Below, piece by piece: positions 16,300 to 25,713 of a stretch of 64,000 nt of DNA. The notes beneath the pieces were generated by a model. That model was not told the DNA's origin and did no database searches. It saw nothing but the letters and a program-made list of their open reading frames with translations. The DNA comes from Streptomyces sp. SID12501. GTDB lineage: Bacteria > Actinomycetota > Actinomycetes > Streptomycetales > Streptomycetaceae. A program made the translations under genes and the position numbers. The DNA lies in assembly GCF_010550245.1 (NCBI RefSeq), contig NZ_JAAGLU010000001.1, positions 124,001 through 188,000 of the forward strand. The letters are read 5' to 3'. Every line of letters begins with the position of its first letter. The first letter of the stretch is position 1.

Positions 16300-18057
16300 T
16301 CAGCCGGTGGTCGCCAGGAACTGCGTCGCCGCCAATTCGGCGTACAGCGGGTCCCCGGCGACGAGTTCACGGTGGGTGCCGACCGCGCGGACGCGGCCCG
16401 CGTCCATCACCACGATCCGGTCCGCCATCGTCACCGTCGACAGCCGGTGCGCGACGACCAGAACAGTCGTCGTACGGGCGACGTCCGCGACCGTGTCGCG
16501 CAGTGCCGCCTCGTTCACCGCGTCCAGCTGCGAGGTCGCCTCGTCGAGCAGGAGCAGCCGGGGGTGACGCAGCAACGCGCGGGCGATGGCCACCCGTTGG
16601 CGCTCGCCGCCCGACAGCTTGGTGCCGCGATGTCCGACCAGTGTGTCGAGGCCGCGCGGCAGCCGGTCCACCAGACCGTCGAGCCGGGTCGTCTTCACCA
16701 CGCGCGTGACCGCGTCCTCGTCGGCCTCCGGACTGCCCAGCAACAGATTGTCGCGCAGCGAGCCCGACAGCACGGGCGCGTCCTGCTCGACATAGCCGAT
16801 GGCGGACCGGAGTTCGGTCAGGTCCCAGTCGGAGGTGTCCCGGCCGTCGACGGTGATGACACCGGACTCGGGGTCGTAGAACCGTTCGATGAGCGAGAAG
16901 ACGGTGGTCTTGCCCGCGCCGGACGGGCCGACGAACGCCGTCATGCCCCGGGGCGGCACGGCGAACGTCACACCGTGGTGGACGTACGGAAGATCGTCGG
17001 CGTAGCGGAAGCGGACCTCGTCGAAGGCGAGTGCCGCCGGTTCGGCGTCGGTGGCCGGGAGGGGCGCGGGTTGGGCCGACGACGGTTCGGCGGGCAGGGC
17101 GAGGGCTTCCTGGATGCGGGTGAGGGCCGCGGCGCCCGTCTGGTACTGCGTGATCGCGCCGACGACCTGCTGGATCGGCGACATCAGATAGAAGACGTAG
17201 AGGAGGAACGCGACCAGTGTGCCGACCTCGACCGCGCCGGTCGCCACCCGCGCGCCGCCCACCGCGAGCACCGTGATGAAGGCGATCTGCATCGCGAGGC
17301 CGGCCGTGTTGCCCGCCGCCGCAGCCCACTTGGCGGCCCGTACGCTCTGCCGCCACGACTCCTCGGCCGCCTCGTGCAGCCGCTGCTCCTCCCGGTGCTC
17401 GGCGCCGGACGCCTTGATCGTGCGCAGCGCGCCCAGTACCCGTTCCAGGGAGGCGCCCATGACACCGACCGCGTCCTGCGCCCGCCGGCTCGCCTTGTTG
17501 ATGCGCGGCACGATCACTCCGAGCACGGTCCCCGCCGCCACGATCACGGCGAGGGTGACACCCAGCAGCACCGGGTCCACCAGGCCCATCATCACGATCG
17601 TCGCCACCAGGGTGAGACCGCCGGTGCCGAGGCCGACGAGCGAGTCGGTGGTGACCTCGCGCAGCAGGGTCGTGTCCGAGGTGACCCGGGCCATCAGATC
17701 GCCGGGCTCGGTCCGGTCCACGGCCGGTATCCGCAGCCGCAGCAGATAGGAGGACAGCTCCTGGCGAGCGCCCAGCACCACCGACTCGGCGGTGCGCCGC
17801 AGTACGTACGAACCCAGCCCGCCCAGTGCCGCGTTGGTGACGACCAGCGCCGACATCAGCACCAGCGCACCCGTGATCGTCCGGTCGTGGGACAGATCGT
17901 CGATGAGCCCCCGCGCCACCAACGGCAGCGCCAGCCCGGCGGCACCGGTGGCCAGCGACAGCAGGGCTCCCGCCAGCAGGGTCCAGCGGTGCGGCCGTAC
18001 GTATCCGAGGAGCAGCCGCCAGGCGGGCGGACCGGTGTTCGGCTCTGCGATGCTCAC
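16300..18057 (-). CDS. ABC exporter, fused membrane and ATPase domains
   Basis: A 585-residue half-transporter. Residues ~20-320 form a six-helix type I exporter domain ([58 protein letters not shown]). The ATPase domain has Walker [10 protein letters not shown], signature [10 protein letters not shown], Walker [10 protein letters not shown] and a VVAHRLST H-loop. GTG at 18057 is preceded by AGGAG. It converges on the FhuF-like gene and faces the siderophore cluster. It likely exports the siderophore as a homodimer, an inference from location since these exporters vary widely in substrate. No iron box was seen upstream. Confidence 0.88.
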   Translation of the reverse strand: MSIAEPNTGPPAWRLLLGYVRPHRWTLLAGALLSLATGAAGLALPLVARGLIDDLSHDRTITGALVLMSALVVTNAALGGLGSYVLRRTAESVVLGARQELSSYLLRLRIPAVDRTEPGDLMARVTSDTTLLREVTTDSLVGLGTGGLTLVATIVMMGLVDPVLLGVTLAVIVAAGTVLGVIVPRINKASRRAQDAVGVMGASLERVLGALRTIKASGAEHREEQRLHEAAEESWRQSVRAAKWAAAAGNTAGLAMQIAFITVLAVGGARVATGAVEVGTLVAFLLYVFYLMSPIQQVVGAITQYQTGAAALTRIQEALALPAEPSSAQPAPLPATDAEPAALAFDEVRFRYADDLPYVHHGVTFAVPPRGMTAFVGPSGAGKTTVFSLIERFYDPESGVITVDGRDTSDWDLTELRSAIGYVEQDAPVLSGSLRDNLLLGSPEADEDAVTRVVKTTRLDGLVDRLPRGLDTLVGHRGTKLSGGERQRVAIARALLRHPRLLLLDEATSQLDAVNEAALRDTVADVARTTTVLVVAHRLSTVTMADRIVVMDAGRVRAVGTHRELVAGDPLYAELAATQFLATTG

Positions 18058-18598
18058 GGCGCTCCTGGGGCGGCGGACGGGCGGGACATTCACCCTACGT
18101 CGGCGGCCGAGAGAGAGACGAAACGGTTGTACCCCCCGCCCCGCCCCGCCTTGCCCCCCCGCTCCTGTCGCTGGAGCGACCGCCTGTCCCGGGTCGTCGC
18201 GAGGACGAGAGGTTCCGCCTCGCCGCCCGGTAGACAGCCTCCGAGCACAGGTCATCTCCTCGCCGACGCCCGTGACCAAGTCCGACTCCCGCACACGGCC
18301 GGCGACCAGACCGTGCCGGTGACCGGAGCCGTCCGGGCCTCCGGTGCTCAGCAGCCCGCCGACGCTGCCGCCGAAGCGGTCGGGGAGCGCGGCCACCGTC
18401 CGCCCTTCGACGAGGCCGGACTGCGCGGGGTCCTGCTCGGCGCCGACCACGCTGACGTGGTGCTGGTCGCGCCCTGCCCGCGTGTCACCTCGGCCCGTCA
18501 CATCGCCGGCACGCTGGTCCACGTCCCGCACCGGCTGCTCGCCTTCGCCGGTCCGGACGGCCTGGACGAGACCCAACTCGCCCGAGCCGTCCGGGACT

Positions 18599-19602
<1,004 letters not shown>

Positions 19603-19637
19603 GTGTGTTCGAGGGGTGAACGGTGGGTGGTCGGTGG

Positions 19638-20384
19638 TCACACCAGCGCGTCGGCCAGCATGAACAGTGCGACCGCCAGCAGTACCCAGGCGAAGATCCG
19701 CTGGAGCCGGTTCCCGGAGATCCGGCCCGCGAGCCGCTTGCCGTCCCACGCGCCGAGGATCGCGGCGCCGGCGAAGGGCGCGACCAGCGTCCAGTCGACA
19801 CGGGTCGCCGTGCCGGCCCGGGCCAGCAGCGCCGCGAGCGAGTTGACGGTGATGACCAGCAGGCTCGTCCCGACGGCGGCCCGCATCCGCAGCCCCACGA
19901 CGTTCACCAGCGCCGGTACGGCGAGAAAGCCGCCGCCCACGCCCAGTACCCCGGTCATCGCACCCAGCCCCGCGCCTGCCTGAGCGACCTGAACGGGCCG
20001 CACCGGCACCCCCTCCCGTACCGACGCCGAAGGGCGCAGCATGCGGTACGCGGCGAGCCCGGCAATCACCGCGAACGCGCAGGTCAGGACGGCAGACGGC
20101 ACATACCCGCTGACCACCCCGCCGAGTGTGGCGGGAACCAGTCCCGCCGCCGCGAACACCGCCCCGGCCCGCCAATCGACGGTGCTCGCACGGGCGTGCG
20201 CGGTCAGCGCGGTGGTGGAGGTGACGGCGACGACGGCCAGGCTCGCGGTGCCGGCCGCGGCCGGGGTGAAACCGAGCAGATAGATCAGCGCGGGCACGGC
20301 AAGTACACTGCCGCCGCCCCCGAGCGCCCCCAGCGCGAGACCGGTCACGGCCCCGGCGACCAGAGCGAGAACGAGCGCGCTCAC
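19638..20384 (-). CDS. TauE/SafE family sulfite/sulfonate exporter
   Basis: A 248-residue membrane protein with about eight helices and the family's duplicated motif: GLALGALGGGGSVLAVPALIY in the first half and GAMTGVLGVGGGFLAVPALV in the second. TauE/SafE proteins export small oxidised sulfur anions such as sulfite. GTG at 20384 overlaps the stop of the metallo-beta-lactamase-rhodanese gene (GTGA), so the two are co-translated. The dioxygenase would make sulfite that this protein removes. It converges on the CstR-like gene. Confidence 0.85.
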   Translation of the reverse strand: MSALVLALVAGAVTGLALGALGGGGSVLAVPALIYLLGFTPAAAGTASLAVVAVTSTTALTAHARASTVDWRAGAVFAAAGLVPATLGGVVSGYVPSAVLTCAFAVIAGLAAYRMLRPSASVREGVPVRPVQVAQAGAGLGAMTGVLGVGGGFLAVPALVNVVGLRMRAAVGTSLLVITVNSLAALLARAGTATRVDWTLVAPFAGAAILGAWDGKRLAGRISGNRLQRIFAWVLLAVALFMLADALV

Positions 20385-22252
20385 GCGACCGGGCCGCCAT
20401 CGCTGGAGGAGGCCGCCCGTAGTCCACTCCCGGTCGTCCCCGGCGGGCTCGTTTCCGTGCGCAGTCCACCCCAGGTCGCCGCCGGCGGGCTCGTTTCCGT
20501 GTGCACCCCATCCCCGGTCGATGCCGGTCGGCCCGCATCCGCTTGCAGTCCGTTGCCGGTCGCCCTCGGCCGACCCGACTCTGTCGGCAGCCCGCCCCCG
20601 GCAGCCACCGGCAGGCCCGCCTCCGCCCATGCCCGCATCCCGCCGATCACGTCCATGACCTCCGCGCCGCGTGCTTCGAGCAGCGTGGCCGCCTCCCGGG
20701 AGCGCTTGCCGGAACGGCAGATGGCGATCAGCGGGCGACCCTGCGCGGACCCCGGCAGCGAAGCACCCGCCGTCAGCGCCGACAGCGGGGCGTGCACCGC
20801 GCCGATGGCATGCCCGGCCGCCCACTCCTCGGCTTCCCGGACGTCCAGGAGTACGGCCGTCCCGACCGCGCCTGCGAGCTCGTGGGCCTCCGCCGGAGTG
20901 ATCCGCGTGGGGAGCCCGGCCCGGCGGGCACCGGCGAAGGCGTCGTCGACGGCGACCACCGCGCGCCCCGCCGCGTCCAGCAGCGAGGCGGCGATCGCGG
21001 CCCGCATCCCGCCCGCGCAGTGCACCCACACCGTCCCGTCGGGTATCTCCGCGAGCCGGTCGCGCACCTGGTGGAGCGGGATGTGCAGCGAACCCGCGAC
21101 ATGGCCGCCCGCGCGCTCGGAGTCACGCCGCACGTCCAGGATCACGACCTCCTTGCGCTCCTGGCCCGCCAGTTCGACGAACGTGGCACGAGAGAAGGTG
21201 CGCGACTGCTCGCCCGGTCGCAGCCACGCCGTGGGGTAGCCGGTCGCGGCAGCAGCCGGACGGTCGATTCCGACCCGGACCAACTCCCGCTGAGCGTCGG
21301 CAAGTTGCGCTGCCGACTCGGCGAGCAGCGTGACCGGCTTGCCCCACGGCAGGAGCCACGCCAGATGGGTGGCGAGCTGTCCCGCCGCCTCGAAGTTGAC
21401 CGACCCGGCGACATGCCCTTCGGCGAAGGCGACCCGGTTGCGCAGATCCACCACCCACTCCCCGGCGGCGAGCCGCGCCGCGATCTCCATGGCGTCCGCC
21501 GGGGCCGGCGGTGTCAGGTCGACGGGCGCGGGCCCGGCGGAGTTCACCGGGCCCATGTGCGCGTAGTACGCGGGCACGTCGTCGAGCCCGGCGAGCAGTT
21601 CGGCGACGAATGTCTCGGCGTCCTTCACCAGTGCCTCGTTCGTGGCGCGCTCCCGACCGATGGTCGTGGCGTCGCCCGTGGCCGCTCCGGCGGAACAGAA
21701 GCTGCCGAAGCCGTGAGTGGGCAACACGGCGGTCTGGTCCGGGAGTTCGGCAGCCAACCGGTGCGCCGAGTCGTACTGCGCGCGGGCCGGCGCCCCGGTG
21801 AGCCTCGGCTCGACCAGGTCCGGTCGCCCGACCGAGCCGATCAGCAGCGAGCCGCCGGTGAACACGGCCACGGCCTGGCCGTCCTCCTCCAGGACGTACG
21901 CGGTGTGGTGCGGGGTGTGCCCCGGCGTGGCCAGCGCGCGCAGCTCCAACCCCTCCTCGACCCGCACGCTGTCCCCGTCCATGACCGGCACCCTGTCGTA
22001 CGCGACCCGCGCGCCGGCCGGGACGAGGTAGGCGGCGCCGGTGATCCGGGCCAGCTCCAAGCCGCCGGTGACGTAGTCGTTGTGGACGTGTGTCTCGACG
22101 ACGTGCGTGATGCGCGCCCCCCGCCGGGCAGCGGCCCCGATCACCCGGTCGATGTCCCGTGGCGGATCGATCATCACGGCCCGGTGCGGCCCGCCCGCCA
22201 GGTAGCCACGGTTGCCGAGCCCCGGCACATCGATGCGGTCGACGAAGTACAC
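20381..22252 (-). CDS. Persulfide dioxygenase-like MBL fused to three rhodanese domains
   Basis: A 623-residue multidomain enzyme of the CstB/ETHE1 type. Residues ~1-230 form a metallo-beta-lactamase domain with VVETHVHNDYVTGG and THGFGSFC. Three rhodanese modules follow: the first lacks the active Cys (TLLAESAAQL), the second has WVHCAGGMRAAIA and the third IAICRSGKRSREAA. A low-complexity tail of five imperfect 14-residue repeats covers about residues 552-623. ETHE1/CstB oxidise persulfide to sulfite. GTG at 22252 is preceded by GGAG. CsoR-type operators lie just upstream, and the TauE/SafE gene is coupled downstream. Confidence 0.85.
   Translation of the reverse strand: MYFVDRIDVPGLGNRGYLAGGPHRAVMIDPPRDIDRVIGAAARRGARITHVVETHVHNDYVTGGLELARITGAAYLVPAGARVAYDRVPVMDGDSVRVEEGLELRALATPGHTPHHTAYVLEEDGQAVAVFTGGSLLIGSVGRPDLVEPRLTGAPARAQYDSAHRLAAELPDQTAVLPTHGFGSFCSAGAATGDATTIGRERATNEALVKDAETFVAELLAGLDDVPAYYAHMGPVNSAGPAPVDLTPPAPADAMEIAARLAAGEWVVDLRNRVAFAEGHVAGSVNFEAAGQLATHLAWLLPWGKPVTLLAESAAQLADAQRELVRVGIDRPAAAATGYPTAWLRPGEQSRTFSRATFVELAGQERKEVVILDVRRDSERAGGHVAGSLHIPLHQVRDRLAEIPDGTVWVHCAGGMRAAIAASLLDAAGRAVVAVDDAFAGARRAGLPTRITPAEAHELAGAVGTAVLLDVREAEEWAAGHAIGAVHAPLSALTAGASLPGSAQGRPLIAICRSGKRSREAATLLEARGAEVMDVIGGMRAWAEAGLPVAAGGGLPTESGRPRATGNGLQADAGRPASTGDGVHTETSPPAATWGGLRTETSPPGTTGSGLRAASSSDGGPVA
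20384..20599 (-). repeat. Five 42-bp (14-residue) tandem repeats
   Basis: The 3' end of the rhodanese-fusion gene encodes five degenerate 14-residue units, such as GDGVHTETSPPAAT and WGGLRTETSPPGTT. At DNA level, CCGGCGGGCTCGTTTCCGTG at 20440 recurs 42 bp later at 20482. Confidence 0.75.
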
Positions 22253-22287
22253 GGCGGCACTCCTCTCCTCGTGAAGCCTTACGAAAA

Positions 22288-22337
22288 ATACCCCCAGGGG
22301 TATGTGTCTCACCGTAGCAGAGGTACCCCCGGGGGTA
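22288..22337. promoter_or_regulatory. Two CsoR/CstR-type operators between divergent genes
   Basis: ATACCCCCAGGGGTAT (22288-22303) and the perfect palindrome TACCCCCGGGGGTA (22324-22337) lie between the persulfide enzyme and the formaldehyde dehydrogenase gene. They match the operator at 19273, so one CstR-like protein could control both directions. Confidence 0.78.
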
Positions 22338-22437
22338 TTTTGTGGGGCGGCTCGACCGTGAGCGTGCCGTTACCGATCAGTCGCACGTAGGGTCGGAGCG
22401 AAGAACCGAACATTGGCCGATGGAAGGGTTCAGCACC

Positions 22438-23523
22438 ATGGCGCAGGAAGTACGCGGCGTGATCGCACCGGGCAGGAACGAACCGGTGCGGGTCGAGACG
22501 ATCGTCGTGCCTGACCCCGGCCCGGGCGAGGCCGTGGTCCGGATCCAGGCCTGCGGCGTGTGCCACACCGACCTGCACTACAAGCAGGGCGGGATCAACG
22601 ACGACTTTCCCTTCCTGCTGGGCCACGAGGCGGCCGGTGTCGTGGAGTCGGTGGGGGAGGGGGTCACGGACGTGGCCCCCGGTGACTTCGTGATCCTCAA
22701 CTGGCGTGCGGTGTGCGGGAACTGTCGGGCCTGTCTGCGTGGGCGCCCGTGGTACTGCTTCAACACGCACAACGCCAAGCAGAAGATGACCCTGCTCGAC
22801 GGCACCGAGCTGTCGCCCGCGCTGGGTATCGGCGCGTTCGCAGAGAAGACCCTCGTCGCGGCCGGGCAGTGCACCAAGGTCGACCCGGCCGCCTCGGCCG
22901 CTGTCGCCGGACTGCTGGGCTGCGGGGTGATGGCCGGTATCGGCGCCGCCATCAACACCGGGAATGTCGGTCGCGGTGACACGGTCGCCGTCATCGGCTG
23001 TGGCGGCGTGGGCGACGCCGCGATCGCCGGAGCCAACCTCGCGGGTGCCTCGAAGATCATCGCCGTCGACATCGACGACCGGAAACTGGCCACCGCCCGC
23101 ACGATGGGCGCCACGCACACGGTCAACTCCAAGGAGACCGACCCGGTCGAGGCCATCCAGGAACTGACCGGAGGCTTCGGCGCCGACGTGGTCATCGAAG
23201 CGGTGGGCCGCCCGGAGACGTACAAGCAGGCGTTCTACGCCCGTGACCTCGCCGGGACGGTCGTGCTGGTGGGTGTGCCGACGCCGGAGATGAAGCTGGA
23301 GCTGCCACTGATCGACGTCTTCGGGCGTGGCGGCTCGCTGAAGTCGTCCTGGTACGGCGACTGCCTGCCCTCCCGTGACTTCCCCATGCTCATCGACCTG
23401 CACCTCCAAGGCCGCCTGGACCTGGCCAAGTTCGTCACGGAGACCATCCAACTCGACGAGGTGGAGAAGGCGTTCGAGCGGATGCACGGCGGCGACGTAC
23501 TGCGTTCCGTGGTGGTGCTGTGA
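22438..23523 (+). CDS. S-(hydroxymethyl)mycothiol dehydrogenase (MscR type)
   Basis: A 361-residue zinc-dependent medium-chain alcohol dehydrogenase. It oxidises the formaldehyde-mycothiol adduct with NAD. Catalytic zinc ligands are in [12 protein letters not shown] and LLGHEAAG; the structural zinc cysteines appear as [15 protein letters not shown]; the Rossmann motif is [15 protein letters not shown]. The segment [14 protein letters not shown] resembles that of mycothiol-specific members. The ATG at 22438 follows GGAAGGG. It is coupled to the hydrolase at 23523. CstR-type operators upstream suggest induction together with the sulfur-detoxification genes. Confidence 0.88.
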   Translation: MAQEVRGVIAPGRNEPVRVETIVVPDPGPGEAVVRIQACGVCHTDLHYKQGGINDDFPFLLGHEAAGVVESVGEGVTDVAPGDFVILNWRAVCGNCRACLRGRPWYCFNTHNAKQKMTLLDGTELSPALGIGAFAEKTLVAAGQCTKVDPAASAAVAGLLGCGVMAGIGAAINTGNVGRGDTVAVIGCGGVGDAAIAGANLAGASKIIAVDIDDRKLATARTMGATHTVNSKETDPVEAIQELTGGFGADVVIEAVGRPETYKQAFYARDLAGTVVLVGVPTPEMKLELPLIDVFGRGGSLKSSWYGDCLPSRDFPMLIDLHLQGRLDLAKFVTETIQLDEVEKAFERMHGGDVLRSVVVL

Positions 23524-24152
23524 TGGCCGCCCGCATCGAACACCTCGTCACCTCCGGGCGGTTCAGCCTCGACGGCGGCACCTGGGACGTCGACAACAAC
23601 GTGTGGATCATCGGCGACGACCACGAGGCGATCGTCATCGACGCCGCGCATGACGCCGACGCCATCGCGGCGGCCGTCGGCGACCGGCGCCTGACCGCCA
23701 TCGTGTGCACCCACGCCCACAACGACCACATCGACGCGGCCCCCGCTCTCGCCGAGCGCACCGGCGCCACCATCTGGCTGAACCGCGACGACCTGCCCCT
23801 GTGGAAGCAGACCCATCCGGACCGGGAACCCGACGCCTGGCTGACCGACGGCCAGGTGATCGAGGCCGCCGGCGCCGCCCTCACGGTCCTGCACACGCCC
23901 GGACACGCGCCGGGCGCGGTCTGCCTCCACGCACCGGGACTCGGCACCGTCTTCACCGGCGACACCCTCTTCAACGGCGGCCCCGGTGCCACCGGCCGCT
24001 CCTACTCCCACTTCCCGACGATCATCGACTCGATCCGGGACCGGCTGCTCGCCCTCCCGCCCGGGACGAAGGTCCTCACCGGGCACGGCGACCCCACCAC
24101 CATCGGGGCCGAGGCACCGAACCTCCAGGAGTGGATCGCCCGGGGCCACTGA
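23523..24152 (+). CDS. MBL-fold hydrolase paired with mycothiol dehydrogenase
   Basis: A 209-residue metallo-beta-lactamase fold enzyme of the glyoxalase II type. Metal ligands are in CTHAHNDHIDAA, HTPGHAPGAVCL, FTGDTLFNGG and TGHGDPTT. In actinobacteria a hydrolase of this kind regularly follows the mycothiol-dependent formaldehyde dehydrogenase and is thought to hydrolyse the S-formyl- or acyl-mycothiol product. That role is inferred from the pairing. The start overlaps the upstream stop as TGATG; a GTG at 23520 is the alternative. Confidence 0.8.
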   Translation: MAARIEHLVTSGRFSLDGGTWDVDNNVWIIGDDHEAIVIDAAHDADAIAAAVGDRRLTAIVCTHAHNDHIDAAPALAERTGATIWLNRDDLPLWKQTHPDREPDAWLTDGQVIEAAGAALTVLHTPGHAPGAVCLHAPGLGTVFTGDTLFNGGPGATGRSYSHFPTIIDSIRDRLLALPPGTKVLTGHGDPTTIGAEAPNLQEWIARGH

Positions 24153-24173
24153 CGGCACGGACTCCGCATGACC

Positions 24174-24207
24174 GTGGGCGCCCTCCGTTGGAACGGAGGG
24201 CGCCCAC
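24174..24207. terminator. Strong bidirectional hairpin terminator
   Basis: Arms GTGGGCGCCCTCCGTT and AACGGAGGGCGCCCAC form about 14 GC-rich pairs with a TTGGAA loop. It lies between the convergent hydrolase and ApbE genes. Confidence 0.85.
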
Positions 24208-24235
24208 ACGGACGTACAACAGCGGGTGAGGACGT

Positions 24236-24958
24236 TCAGGCGGCGACCGGCAGACCCGGGGTCCGGAAGACCTGCCGGTCGGCGTCCACCGCGAACACCT
24301 CGCAGCCCTTGCGCGCGGCGGCCCATTCGATACCCTCCGCACCCATCGCGAAAGCGGCCGTCGCGGTGGCGTCCGCCTCGGTGAGCGTGGCGGCGACGAC
24401 GGTCAGACTGAGCAGCCCGGTCGCCGGGCGGCCGGTGCGGCCGTCGAGGATGTGGTCGCCCCGCTCGTAGCGGGCGGAGGTCGCCACACCCCCCTCGGTG
24501 ATCTCCAGCACCGTGCACAGCTGGTCGGCGTGCTCGGGATGCCGTACCCCGACCCGCCAGGGGCGTCCGGCGGCGACCACGTCACCCCCGGCGTTCAGGC
24601 AGTACGTCCGTACACCCGCCGCCTCCAGCAGATCCGCCGCCCGCTGCACCGCCCAGCCCTTCACCACCGCGCACGGATCCAGGCCCCGGCCGGGCAGCCG
24701 TACGTCGAACGCGCCCCCGGTCGCTGCCCGGAACTCCTCGCACAGGCCGAGCACCTCGGTGAGGTCCGCGCTCAGCTCACCGGTCTCCAGCTCGCCCCGG
24801 TCGAGGCGGGACACCTCGCTGTCGGGCTTGAAGGGGCTGAACCGCGCGTCGACCTCATGGAGCCAGGCGAACACCGAGTCCGCCGCCTCCACCGGGGCGT
24901 TCTCGTCGTCGATCCGCAGCGAGATCGGGAACCCCATGATGTGCTCGACGCGCCGCAT
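24236..24958 (-). CDS. apbE: FAD:protein FMN transferase (ApbE)
   Basis: A 240-residue ApbE-family flavin transferase, which attaches FMN covalently to a Thr/Ser in partner proteins. Motifs include IMGFPISLRI, FSPFKPDSEVSRLDRGE, the GLDPCAVVKGWAVQRA core, YCLNAGGDVVA and GDHILDGRTGRPA with the Mg/flavin-site Asp. It is shorter than secreted ApbEs and has no signal peptide, as is common in actinobacteria. It is last in an operon with the FMN-domain protein, its likely substrate, and the flavocytochrome reductase. It starts 4 bases after the FMN-protein stop. Confidence 0.88.
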   Translation of the reverse strand: MRRVEHIMGFPISLRIDDENAPVEAADSVFAWLHEVDARFSPFKPDSEVSRLDRGELETGELSADLTEVLGLCEEFRAATGGAFDVRLPGRGLDPCAVVKGWAVQRAADLLEAAGVRTYCLNAGGDVVAAGRPWRVGVRHPEHADQLCTVLEITEGGVATSARYERGDHILDGRTGRPATGLLSLTVVAATLTEADATATAAFAMGAEGIEWAAARKGCEVFAVDADRQVFRTPGLPVAA

Positions 24959-24962
24959 GCCC

Positions 24963-25703
24963 TCAGCCCTTCGCGTCGATGGCGGCCTGGAGGGACTCCT
25001 TGTAGCCGTCGCTGGTGATGGTGGCGCCGGAGACGGTGTCGATGTCGGCGCTCTGTGCCTCGAGTGTCTCCGAGATCAGGACCGGTACCGCGGCCGTGGT
25101 CTGCGGATGGTTCGGCTGCTGGAGCATCTTCACGGACGCGATCGTGTCGCCCTCGAAGGTCACCTCGACCTGCACGGTGCCCTTCTCGGTGTCCACGGCG
25201 GTCCCGGAGACGACCTTGGACGCGGACTCCGCCGCCGCGGACGACGAGATGGACGCGGAGGGCGACGGGGACGCCTCGGCCGAGTCGGCCTGGGAGTCGA
25301 TGGCGGCCTGGAGGGATTCCCTGTAGCCGTCGCTGGTGATGGTGGCGCCGGAGACCGTGTCGATGTCGGCGCTCTGCGCGGCCAGCGTCTCCTTGATCAG
25401 GACCGGCACGGCGGCCGTGGTCTGCGGGTGGTTCGGCTGCTTCAGCATCCGCACCGAGGAGATCTTCGACCCCGCGAACGTCACCTCGACCTGGACGTCA
25501 CCCTTCTCGGTGGCCACGGTGGTTCCGGCGACGACCGTGGGCGACGAACCGGAGGACCCGGAGGACGAGGCCGAGGACGACGAGGACGGCGTCGAGGCGG
25601 GGGCGGAGGCCTCCGAGGACGTCGTGCCCAGCGACGGCTCGTAGAGCCAGACGGGGACCAGGCCCGCGATGCTCAGGACCAGAACAGGCAGTGCTCGTTT
25701 CAC
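24963..25703 (-). CDS. Exported FMN-binding protein with two FMN domains
   Basis: A 246-residue exported or membrane-tethered protein. An N-terminal hydrophobic segment (LPVLVLSIAGLVPVWLY) is followed by a Ser/Ala/Pro linker and two near-identical FMN_bind domains (about residues 60-142 and 165-246). Each ends in DTVSGATITSDGY, containing the SGAT site where ApbE attaches FMN to threonine. Relatives carry electrons outside the membrane. Most have one domain; here a 321-bp tandem duplication made two. It lies between the reductase and ApbE genes. Confidence 0.85.
   Translation of the reverse strand: MKRALPVLVLSIAGLVPVWLYEPSLGTTSSEASAPASTPSSSSSASSSGSSGSSPTVVAGTTVATEKGDVQVEVTFAGSKISSVRMLKQPNHPQTTAAVPVLIKETLAAQSADIDTVSGATITSDGYRESLQAAIDSQADSAEASPSPSASISSSAAAESASKVVSGTAVDTEKGTVQVEVTFEGDTIASVKMLQQPNHPQTTAAVPVLISETLEAQSADIDTVSGATITSDGYKESLQAAIDAKG
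24976..25525 (-). repeat. Tandem duplication, 321-bp period
   Basis: About 230 bp at 24976-25205 recur nearly unchanged from 25297, e.g. TCGATGGCGGCCTGGAGGGA and GCCGTCGCTGGTGATGGTGG in both. Synonymous sites are also largely conserved, indicating a recent event or gene conversion. Confidence 0.85.
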
Positions 25704-25713
25704 GACGTTCCTC

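Noticed and set aside
18058..18312. Search for an iron box before the ABC exporter
   Set aside because: No sequence close to the 19-bp consensus was found in this interval.
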